Assembly: GCA_950097015.1 (NCBI GenBank)
Contig: CATNEN010000012.1
Location: 2,969,501-3,033,500, forward strand
From: Macrostomum hystrix
Taxonomy: Eukaryota > Platyhelminthes > Macrostomidae
DNA: 64,000 nucleotides
Reading direction: 5' to 3'
Positions within the stretch are counted from its first letter, which is position 1, and every line of letters starts with the position of its first letter. Below are positions 23,188 to 34,700 of this stretch, in pieces. The notes under the pieces are model-generated. The model was not told the origin of the DNA and did no database searches. It saw only the letters and a list, made by a program, of their open reading frames with translations. The translations under genes and the position numbers were made by a program.

Positions 23188-26100
23188 TGCCCAAACCGAA
23201 TCGTATCCAACCCGAATCTTATCCAACCGAGTCTTATCTGACCCGAATATTATCCAACCCGAATCTTATCCAACCGAGTCTTATCTGACCCGAATCTTAT
23301 CCAACCCGAATCTTATCTGACCCGAATCTTATCCAACCCGAATCTTATCCAACCCGAATCTTATCTGACCCGAATCTTATCAAACCCGAATCTTATCTGA
23401 CCCGAATCTTATCCAACACGAATCTTATCTGACCCGAATCTTATCCAACCCGAATCTTATCCAACCCGAATCTTATCCAACCCGAATCTTATCTGACCCG
23501 AATCTTATCCAACCCGAATCTTATCTGACCCGAATCTTATCAAACCCGAATCTTATCTGACCCGAATCTTATCCAACACGAATCTTATCTGACCCGAATC
23601 TTATCCAACCCGAATCTTATCCAACCCGAATCTTATCTGACCCGAATCTTATCAAACCCGAATCTTATCTGACCCGAATCTTATCCAACCCCAATCTAAT
23701 CCAACCCGAATCTTATCCAACCCGAATCTTATCCAACCCTAACCTTATCCAAACCGAATCTTATCCAACCCGAACCTTATCCAACCCGAATCTTATCCAA
23801 CCGAGTCTTATCTGACCCGAATATTATCCAACCCGAATCTTATCCAACCGAGTCTTATCTGACCCGAATCTTATCCAACCCGAATCTTATCTGACCCGAA
23901 TCTTATCCAACCCGAATCTTATCCAACCCGAATCTTATCTGACCCGAATCTTATCAAACCCGAATCTTATCTGACCCGAATCTTATCCAACACGAATCTT
24001 ATCTGACCCGAATCTTATCCAACCCGAATCTTATCCAACCCGAATCTTATCTGACCCGAATCTTATCAAACCCGAATCTTATCTGACCCGAATCTTATCC
24101 AACCCCAATCTAATCCAACCCGAATCTTATCCAACCCGAATCTTATCCAACCCTAACCTTATCCAAACCGAATCTTATCCAACCCGAATCTTATCCAACC
24201 CGAATCTTATCTGACTCGAATCTTATCCAACCCGAACCTTATCTAAACCGAATCTTATCCAACCCGAATATTATCCAACCCGAATCTTATCCAACCCGAA
24301 TATTATCTAACCCGAATCTTATCTTACCCGAATCTTATCCAACCCGAATCTTATCTGACCCGAATCTTATCCAACCCGAATCTTATCCAACCCGAATCTT
24401 ATCCAAACCGAATCTTATCTGACCCGAATCTTATCCAACCCGAACCTTATCCAAACCGAATCTTATCTAAACCGAACCTTATCCAACCCGAATCTTATCC
24501 AACCCGAACCTTATCCAACCCGAATCTTATCCAAACCGAACCTTATCCAACCCGAATCTTATCTGACCCGAATCTTATCCAACCCGAATCTTATCCAACC
24601 CGAATCTTATCCAACCCGAATCTTATCTGACCCGAATCTTATCCAACCCAAATCTTATCTGACCCGAATCTTATCCAAACCGAATCTTATATGACCCGAA
24701 TATTATCCAACCCGAATCTTATCCAACCCGAATCTTATATGACCCGAATCTTATCCAACCCGAATCTTATCTGACTTGAATCTTATCCAACCCAAATCTT
24801 ATCTGACCCGAATATTATCCAACCCGAATCTTATCCAACCCGAATCTTATCTGACCCGAATATTATCCAACCCGAATCTTATCCAACCCGAATCTTATCC
24901 AACCCGAATCTTATCCAACCCGAATCTTATCTGACCCGAATCTTATCCAACCCAAATCTTATCTGACCCGAATATTATCCAACCCGAATCTTATCCAACC
25001 CGAATCTTATATGACCCGAATCTTATCCAACCCGAATCTTATCCAACCCGAACCTTATCCAAACCGAATCTTATCTAAACCGAACCTTATCCAACCCGAA
25101 TCTTATCCAACCCGAACCTTATCCAACCCGAATCTTATCCAAACCGAACCTTATCCAACCCGAATCTTATCTGACCCGAATCTTATCCAACCCGAATCTT
25201 ATCCAACCCGAATCTTATCCAACCCGAATCTTATCCAACCCGAAAATTATCCAACCCGAATCTTATCCAACCCGAATCTTATCCAACCCGAATCTTTTCC
25301 AACCAGAATATTATCCAACCCGAGTCTTATCCAACCCGAATATTATCCAACCCAAATCTTATCTGACCCGAATATTATCCAACCCGAATCTTATCCAACC
25401 CGAATCTTATATGACCCGAATCTTATCCAACCCGAATCTTATCCAACCCGAATCTTATCCAACCCGAATCTTATCCAACCCGAAAATTATCCAACCCGAA
25501 TCTTATCCAACCCGAATCTTATCCAACCCGAATCTTTTCCAACCAGAATATTATCCAACCCGAGTCTTATCCAACCCGAATATTATCCAACCCGAATCTT
25601 ATCCAACCCGAATATAATCCAACCCGAATCTTATCCAACCCGAATCTTATCCAACCCGAATCTTATCCAACCCGAATCTTATCCAACCCGAATCTTATCC
25701 AACCCGAATATTATCCAACCCGAATCTTATCTAACCCGAATCTTATCCAACCCGAACCTTATCTAAACCGAATCTTATCCAACCCGAATATTATCCAACC
25801 CGAATCTTATCTGACCCGAATCTTATCCAACCCGAATCTTATCCAACCCGAATCTTATCCAAACCGAATCTTATCTGACCCGAATCTTATCCAACCCGAA
25901 TCTTATCCAACCCGAACCTTATCTAACCCGAATCTTATCTAAACCGAATCTTATCCAACCCGAATCTTATCCAACCCGAACCTTATCCAAACCGAATCTT
26001 ATCTAAACCGAACCTTATCCAACCCGAATCTTATCCAACCCGAACCTTATCCAACCCGAATCTTATCCAAACCGAACCTTATCCAACCCGAATCTTATCT

Positions 26101-27681
26101 GACCCGAATCTTATCCAACCCGAATCTTATCCAACCCGAATCTTATCTGACCCGAATCTTATCCAACCCAAATCTTATCTGACCCGAATATTATCCAACC
26201 CGAATCTTATCCAACCCGAATCTTATATGACCCGAATCTTATCCAACCCGAATCTTATCTGACCCGAATCTTATCCAACCCAAATCTTATCTGACCCGAA
26301 TATTATCCAACCCGAATCTTATCCAACCCGAATCTTATCTGACCCGAATATTATCCAACCCGAATCTTATCCAACCCGAATCTTATCTGACCCGAATATT
26401 ATCCAACCCGAATCTTATCCAACCCGAATCTTATCCAACCCGAATCTTATCCAACCCGAATCTTATCCAACCCGAATCTTATCCAACCCGAATCTTATCC
26501 AACCCGAATATTATCCAACCCGAATCTTATCTAACCCGAATCTTATCCAACCCGAACCTTATCTAAACCGAATCTTATCCAACCCGAATATTATCCAACC
26601 CGAATCTTATCTGACCCGAATCTTATCCAACCCGAATCTTATCCAACCCGAATCTTATCCAAACCGAATCTTATCTGACCCGAATCTTATCCAACCCGAA
26701 TCTTATCCAACCCGAACCTTATCTAACCCGAATCTTATCTAAACCGAATCTTATCCAACCCGAATCTTATCCAACCCGAACCTTATCCAAACCGAATCTT
26801 ATCTAAACCGAACCTTATCCAACCCGAATCTTATCCAACCCGAACCTTATCCAACCCGAATCTTATCCAAACCGAACCTTATCCAACCCGAATCTTATCT
26901 GACCCGAATCTTATCCAACCCGAATCTTATCCAACCCGAATCTTATCTGACCCGAATCTTATCCAACCCAAATCTTATCTGACCCGAATATTATCCAACC
27001 CGAATCTTATCCAACCCGAATCTTATATGACCCGAATCTTATCCAACCCGAATCTTATCTGACCCGAATCTTATCCAACCCAAATCTTATCTGACCTGAA
27101 TATTATCCAACCCGAATCTTATCCAACCCGAATCTTATCTGACCCGAATATTATCCAACCCGAATCTTATCCAACCCGAATCTTATCTGACCCGAATATT
27201 ATCCAACCCGAATCTTATCCAACCCGAATCTTATCCAACCCGAATCTTATCCAACCCGAATCTTATCCAACCTGAATCTTATCCAACCCGAATATTATCC
27301 AACCCGAATCTTATCCAACCCGAATCTTATCCAACCCGAATCTTATCCAACCCGAATCTTATCCAACCCGAATCTTATCCAACCCGAATCTTATCCAACC
27401 CGAATCTTATATGACCCGAATCTTATCCAACCCGAATCTTATCTTACCCGAATCTTATCCAACCCGAATCTTATCCAACCCGAATCTTATCCAACCCGAA
27501 TCTTATCCAACCCGAATCTTATCCAACCCGAATCTTATCCAACCCGAATCTTATATGACCCGAATCTTATCCAACCCGAATCTTATCTTACCCGAATCTT
27601 ATCCAACCCGAATCTTATCCAACCCGAATCTTATCCAACCCGAATCTTATCCAACCCGAATCTTATCCAACCCGAATCTTA
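23188..27681 (+). repeat. 4.5-kb 16-bp satellite array, plus orientation
   Basis: About 280 units of CGAATCTTATCCAACC with TCTGACC, TCTAAAC, ATTATCC and CCTTATCC variants. Blocks recur at larger spacing; for example the pattern at 25761 recurs at 26561, exactly 800 bp (50 units) later. The unit is identical to the reverse complement of the array at 30303-31387. Confidence 0.97.
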
Positions 27682-29185
27682 ATGCTTAATGCCACCAAAT
27701 TGGATGGAGTCTGGTCGGCTCCGAACTGAGGACCAGTATTGAAGGCTTCTTTTTTGAATACTATATAATTGTGGTAGTCTTCCTAATTCGGACCGAGCAC
27801 CATTGTTGTCTGTTTTTTGACTAACTTGCAGAATCGACTTGCAGATTCTAAAATTAATTCTCTCTATAAGGTTCCGATCCCAAGTACCCAGTGCTTAGGT
27901 GAATGAATTGTGCTTAGGTGAATGAATTGTGCTTAGGTAAATGAATGGTGCTTAGGTGAATCAAATTAGTTTCAATTCCGTCAGTTCTTATATTCGCTGT
28001 GAACAATTGTCAAAAATTAGCATCAAAACATGTGTTGCATCTTTCACTTATTAAACAAAGAGCTGAGTAGTGCGGGCTAAGAGAATGAGGGCTTTTGCGT
28101 GGGAGTTCTCACTTGACTCAGCCAAAATCGGGGGGGGTCTTTGTCGCAGAGTCGTAAAGTTTCCGCTGACGCAACGAAAATTACCAAAAAAGGCAAAGCC
28201 AAGGTAGTGAATTTGTGTGGAATATAAAATAACTGTTGCATCGCAGCCCGGTCATTGGGCCGGGGTGGGGTGGGTCGCGAGCGTCCCACATGAATAATGT
28301 TTGCAAGGATGGGAGAAATTAACAAGAATTTTTATTCCCACGCATTTCTCCCTGAACCCTGAGAGGCGTCTCCGTGTCTGGCCGCCCCTGTCTCTCCCAC
28401 CCCCGACAATAAAACTCTTTGATAAACTACCTGCTGGTCAGCGAAGCATTGCTGTGGGCACGGAATGGCTATTTAATTACGCTGGTAGTTAGTAAAAATG
28501 CCCACTTTCCCAAATGGTTGCCGCCGCAGCCGCTTCTCCCCTTCGGGAGCGGCTGGAAACCACCCACCCCTCCTCCGGCCCCCGCAGATCCTCATCTGTC
28601 ACTGGGTCTGCGCGGGTGAGTTGGAAGGGAGAAGAAACATAGGTAGTAAGCTGATGCCGACCTGATCTAAACAGGACAGTCCTCTAAAAACTTGTTGTTA
28701 ACCTCCAATTGTTCGTTCAGCTTTCAATTGAATGAATTAAATTTTTGATAATCTTTGAGTATTATATAATCTAGTATGACTGAATGAAAAGCTCTTGCCA
28801 GCGACAGACAGCCCGCATGTGGGATCCGCTCCAAAACTGGATGGCTGGTGGGCACGGTAGGGTGACTATACGATTATGAAAATACAAGTCCAATATGGGT
28901 GCTCTCAATTAAAATATTCATATCAGAAGCGGTCGGTGCTCAAGCTAACACGGGCTAAAAACCAAAAACTTTGGTAAAAGCAATTTCGTAAATGGACAAA
29001 GGCAAGAGGGTAAATGCTATGATAGGCTAGCCCGCAGCTTTCTCATCGTTTAACTGTGCACAGAGTGAACCCAGCGAAAACCTGATTTTATTTGTCCGGC
29101 GTCAGATCGTACTTCTGGTCCGGCATGCTTTTCCTGGATTTCTACAGGATCTAGAGCTCCTTAACTGCTCTTTATTGCAAGAAGT
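27682..29185. other. Unique intergenic sequence with a short 19-bp repeat
   Basis: GCTTAGGTGAATGAATTGT is repeated about four times at 27891-27960. A GC-rich stretch lies at 28240-28620. No gene, tRNA or spliceosomal RNA could be recognised. Short frames at 28077-28619 have no domain signal. Confidence 0.5.
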
Positions 29186-29198
29186 CTATCATCCCTCC

Positions 29199-29395
29199 CC
29201 TGTCTCATCTCTTCCCTGTCTCATGTCTTCCCTGTCTCATCTCTTCCCTGTCTCATCCCCCCTGTCTCATGTCTTCCCTGTCTCATACCCCCTGTCTCAT
29301 GTCTTCCCTGTCTCATCTCTTCCCTGTCTCATGTCTTCCCTGTCTCATCTCTTCCCTGTCTCATGTCTTCCCTGTCTCATCTCTCCCGTAAATAA
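29199..29395. repeat. CTGTCTCATGTCTTCC-type 16-bp array, left part
   Basis: Units of about 14-16 bp. The array is interrupted by a SINE and resumes, with a slightly different unit, at 29745. Confidence 0.9.
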
Positions 29396-29403
29396 TTATG
29401 ATA

Positions 29404-29744
29404 ATAATTTCAGGAGGGCTGCGGGCAATAGCACATCATTTAGTGACACTAGACCCGCAGCCAGCGAGGAGGCAATTCTGCCCATTTCGCTGACTCCTGA
29501 GCACACACGCACACAGATACTGTAAGCAGGCACACTCACACAGGTGTGTACATCTGCCCTGACTTTCTCATCGTCAGGCAGTGTACATTTCACTTTGCCT
29601 TGGAGTTTGGCCCCCACAGGCGTAAATTGCACGACAAGCCTCCAAGCCTTCTCTTCGCGGCTGCACCCAAAAGAAATGTGGCCTCGCCGAGGAATCAAGC
29701 TCAGGGACATTGAGGCAAACGCGTTAACGCTCTGTCACCGGCCC
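29404..29744 (-). mobile_element. SINE family 1, copy 3, inserted in a tandem array
   Basis: On the minus strand it reads from a tRNA-like head near 29740 to an ATT-type tail near 29405. It shares GATGAGAAAGTCAGGGCAG and the rest of the family 1 body. TCTCCCGT borders it on both sides and is probably the TSD, though it is also part of the array unit. Confidence 0.88.
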
Positions 29745-29886
29745 CCCGATGTCTCCCGTGTCTCATCTCACCCGTGTCTCATCTCACCCGTGTCTCATCT
29801 CACCCGTGTCTCATCTCACCCGTGTCTCATCTCACCCGTGTCTCATCTCTCCCGTGTCTCATATCTCCCGTGTCTCATCTCTCAAA
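29745..29886. repeat. 16-bp array, right part
   Basis: TCTCATCTCACCCGTG repeated about eight times, continuing the CTGTCTCAT array beyond the SINE. Sequence 29887-30302 is unique AT-rich DNA with no feature seen. Confidence 0.92.
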
Positions 29887-30302
29887 TGTAATCTTTTCCG
29901 TTTTTCGCTTATCCTTTTTCTCGTCCTTCCCCTGTCAGTCTGCTATGTTGTTCTTTGGCCTTTTTACACTCGTGAGACAAAAAAGTTTGCCGACTGTCGC
30001 AGTGACAGTCTTTGAGGGTCTGCAATCTTCCCAAGGGTGTCGAATTTTCAGACGCTTGCTAGTCAACACTTTGATACGTAAAATTGTATAAAATTAGCTG
30101 AAACATATGTCAGAGCATATTTGCATGACAATAATATGTAAATTAATGTTACAGGCATTGATCGTCTGTGGCAACTTAAAGTACAAAATTATATCGGTGA
30201 CAGAATTTCTGCATGAAAAAATTTCCCGTGATTGTCAATTTCCAAGAATGTAACTAAACATATCTCTTATCCAGTTATTGTAACACAAGCACAAAACAGG
30301 TT

Positions 30303-31387
30303 TCGATTGGATAAGATTCGGGTTGGATAAGATTCGGGTTGGATAAGATTCGGTTTGGATAAGATTCGGGTTGGGTAAGATTCGGGTTGGATAAGATTCG
30401 GGTTGGATAAGATTCGGGTTGGATAAGATTCGGTTTGGATAAGATTCGGGTTGGATAAGATTCGGGTTGGATAAGATTCGGGTTGGATAAGATTCGGGTT
30501 GGATAAGATTCGGGTTGGATAAGATTCGGGTTGGATAATATTCGGGTTGGATAATATTCGGGTTGGATAAGATTCGGGTCAGATAAGATTCGGGTTGGAT
30601 AAGATTCGGGTCAGATAAGATTCGGGTTGGATAAGATTCGGGTTGGATAAGATTCGGGTTGGATAAGATTCGGGTTGGATAAGATTCGGGTTGGATAAGA
30701 TTCGGGTTGGATAAGATTCGGGTTGGATAAGATTCGGGTTGGATAAGATTCGGGTTGGATAATATTCGGGTTGGATAAGATTCGGGTTGGATAATATTCG
30801 GGTTGGATAAGATTCGGGTTGGATAAGATTCGGGTTGGATAAGATTCGGGTTGGATAAGATTCGGGTTGGATAAGATTCGGGTTGGATAAGATTCGGGTT
30901 GGATAAGATTCGGGTTGGATAAGATTCGGGTTGGATAAGATTCGGGTTGGATAAGATTCGGGTTGGATAAGATTCGGGTTGGATAAGATTCGGGTTGGAT
31001 AAGATTCGGGTTGGATAAGATTCGGGTTGGATAAGATTCGGGTTGGATAAGATTCGGGTTGGATAAGATTCGGGTTGGATAAGATTCGGGTTGGATAAGA
31101 TTCGGGTTGGATAAGATTCGGGTTGGATAAGATTCGGGTTGGATAAGATTCGGGTTGGATAAGATTCGGGTTGGATAAGATTCGGGTTGGATAAGATTCG
31201 GGTTGGATAAGATTCGGGTTGGATAATATTCGGGTTGGATAAGATTCGGGTTGGATAAGATTCGGGTTGGATAAGATTCGGGTTGGATAAGATTCGGGTT
31301 GGATAAGATTCGGGTTGGATAATATTCGGGTTGGATAAGATTCGGGTTGGATAAGATTCGGGTTGGATAAGATTCGGGTTGGATAAG
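30303..31387 (-). repeat. Same 16-bp satellite in minus orientation, 1.1 kb
   Basis: GGTTGGATAAGATTCG repeated about 67 times. It is the exact reverse complement of the unit at 23188-27681 and much more homogeneous. It therefore faces the larger array across about 2.6 kb. Sequence 31388-31706 is unique and leads into the M13-like gene. Confidence 0.97.
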
Positions 31388-31706
31388 TATTATTTGAGGA
31401 CTCATTTTTCTTCGAGCTAGCATTTTAAGTGTCAAGGTCAGGTAGTTTGAGTATTCACAGTTAGTCAAATATCTGTGCACATGTTTTTTTAAAACGAAAA
31501 TGCAAATTCATAGAAGTGACGTGCCTCAGTTATGCCCAGCGGAGGATATGCATGCTAAGAGAACAAAATTGTCGATATTCGGCCAGCGTTTGTCTGTGGA
31601 AAGTTTTCTTGGCAAATTTATTCCGAAATTATGCAAAGTTCTGGCAATAAAAAGCATGCAATAATCGCGGGCTGGGAGTTGTCATTGCCCAGACGCAAAG
31701 TTTGTC

Positions 31707-34700
31707 ATGCAGGTTTCTGACAAGGCTAGCATTTTCTATGCCGACTCCGGCGCAGGAGCGGCTGAGGGCTATCGCCGCCTCTGGTACCGATTCGTAAACG
31801 GGCATTCGCCGTCCAAGACAATCTGCCTGGCTGCAGCAGCTGCTCTCTTCGGGCTCGTCGCCGTAATCTTTGTCTGCCTTTTCGCCGCCTCCAGTCAAGC
31901 CTCGCAGCTGAGGAGCGATGGCCGCGATGGTGCCGGCGACATCTGCCTGACTGTGCCCGACTGTCTGTCGGTGGCGGCCACAGCGGCGCATCGAATGAAC
32001 GTCAGCGCGGAGCCTTGCGTTGATTTCTATGAATTCGCGTGCGGCGGATATGACACCGGGGCGTCTGGACACAGTGGCAATGTCCTGGCAGATATGGAGT
32101 CTGCTGCAAAGAGAATGATGTCTAAGAGTCTGGCTAATACTGGGGCTAATGTTGGGGCTAGACGACCCGGCTGGGCTGTCAAGCTGGGCCAGTTCTATGC
32201 TGGCCAGTTAGATGCGTCGAGAATTTTGACACGTTGAGCTACTCAGCAAATCCGCTGCTGCCGGAGCTGCGAGCGATGGGAATCGGAGAATTCCTACTGG
32301 GTGGCGGCTTCGGCGGCGGGGACGGCAGTGTCAGCGGGGCGTTCGGCGTGGTTAGCGGGCATTTCTATGCGCACTCGCTGTTCGCTGCCCGAGCTGTGTG
32401 GAGCGACTACCTGCACAGGACAGGCGACGACAAGCGGTACATGATCTGGGTGAGGACGAGACTAAAATATCAGAGCAGTATTTGGAATCGAAGCAAGAAA
32501 AGTAGCTAAGGAATCGAAGCAAGAAAAGTCGCTAAGGAATCGAACCAAGAAAAGTAGCTAAGGAATCGAACCAAGAAAAGTAGCTAAAGAATCGAACCAA
32601 GATAAGTAGCTAAGGAATCGAACCAAGAAAAGTAGCTAAGGAATCGAACCTAAAAAAGTAGCTAAGGAATCGAGCCAAGAAAAGTAGCTAAGGAATCGAG
32701 CCAAGAAAAGTAGCTAAGGAATCGAGCCAAGAAAAGTAGCTAAGGATTCGAGCCAAGAAAAGTAGCTAAGGAATCGAACCTAAAAAAGTAGCTAAGGAAT
32801 CGAACCTAAAAAAGTAGCTAAGGAATCGAACCTAAAAAAAGTAGCTAAGGAATCGAACCTAAAAAAGTAGCTAATGAATCGAACCAAGAAAAGTAGCTAA
32901 GGAATCGAACCTAAAAAAGTAGTTAAGGAATCGAACCAAGAAAAGTAGCTAAGGAATCGAACCTAAAAAAGTAGCTAAGGAATCGAACCTAAAAAAGTAG
33001 CTAAGGAATCGAACCTAAAAAAGTAGCTAAGGAATCGAACCTAAAAAAGTAGCTAATGAATCGAACCAAGAAAAGTAGCTAAGGAATCGAACCTAAAAAA
33101 GTAGTTAAGGAATCGAACCAAGAAAAGTAGCTAAGGAATCGAACCTAAAAAAGTAGCTAAGGAATCGAACCGAGAAAAGTAGCTAAGGAATCGAACCAAG
33201 AAAAGTAGCTAAGGAATCGAACCTAAAAAGTAGCTAAGGAATCGAGCCAAGAAAAGTAGCTAAGGAATCGAGCCAAGAAAAGTAGCTAAGGAATCGAGCC
33301 AAGAAAAGTAGCTAAGGAATCGAGCCAAGAAAAGTAGCTAAGGAATCGAGCCAAGAAAAGTAGCTAAGGAATCGAACCTAAAAAAGTAGCTAAGGAATCG
33401 AACCTAAAAAAGTAGCTAAGGAATCGAACCTAAAAAAGTAGCTAATGAATCGAACCAAGAAAAGTAGCTAAGGAATCGAACCAAGAAAAGTAGCTAAGGA
33501 ATCGAACCTAAAAAAGTAGTTAAGGAATCGAACCAAGAAAAGTAGCTAAGGAATCGAACCAAGAAAAGTAGCTAAGGAATCGAACCTAAAAAAGTAGTTA
33601 AGGAATCGAACCTAAAAAAGTAGCTAAGGAATCGAACCGAGAAAAGTAGCTAAGGAATCGAACCAAGAAAAGTAGCTAAGGAATCGAACCTAAAAAGTAG
33701 CTAAGGAATCGAACCTAAAAAAGTAGCTAAGGAATCGAGCCAAGAAAGTAGCTAAGGAAGCGAACCAAGAAAAGTAGCTAAGGAATCGAACCTAAAAAAG
33801 TAGCTAAGGAATCGAGCCGAGAAAAGTAGCTAAGGATTCGAGCCAAGAAAAGTAGCTAAGGAATCGAACCTAAAAAAGTAGCTAAGGAATCGAATCTAAA
33901 AAAGTAGCTAAGGAATCGAACCTAAAAAAGTAGCTAAGGAATCGAACCAAGAAAAGTAGCTAAGGAATCGAACCTAAAAAAGTAGTTAAGGAATCGAACC
34001 GAAAAAAAGTAGCTAAGGAATCGAACCAAGAAAAGTAGCTAAGGAATCGAACCAAGAAAAGTAGCTAAGGAATCGAACCTAAAAAAGTAGCTAAGGAATC
34101 GAGCCAAGAAAAGTAGCTAAGGAATCGAGCCAAGAAAAGTAGCTAAGGAATCGAGCCAAGAAAAGTAGCTAAGGATTCGAGCCAAGAAAAGTAGCTAAGG
34201 AATCGAACCTAAAAAAGTAGCTAAGGAATCGAACCTAAAAAAGTAGCTAAGGAATCGAACCTAAAAAAGTAGCTAATGAATCGAACCAAGAAAAGTAGCT
34301 AAGGAATCGAACCAAGAAAAGTAGCTAAGGAATCGAACCTAAAAAAGTAGTTAAGGAATCGAACCAAGAAAAGTAGCTAAGGAATCGAACCAAGAAAAGT
34401 AGCTAAGGAATCGAACCTAAAAAAGTAGTTAAGGAATCGAACCTAAAAAAGTAGCTAAGGAATCGAACCGAGAAAAGTAGCTAAGGAATCGAACCAAGAA
34501 AAGTAGCTAAGGAATCGAACCTAAAAAGTAGCTAAGGAATCGAACCTAAAAAAGTAGCTAAGGAATCGAGCCAAGAAAAGTAGCTAAGGAAGCGAACCAA
34601 GAAAAGTAGCTAAGGAATCGAACCTAAAAAAGTAGCTAAGGAATCGAGCCGAGAAAAGTAGCTAAGGATTCGAGCCAAGAAAAGTAGCTAAGGAATCGAA

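Noticed and set aside
28077-28619. GC-rich stretch examined as a possible snRNA or spliced-leader RNA gene
   Set aside because: No Sm site with the expected flanking stems and no recognisable U1, U2, U4, U5 or U6 core sequence could be found.
25011-31480. Long frames of SNPNLIQPES-type repeats
   Set aside because: They are translations of the 16-bp satellite in both orientations and not conserved proteins.
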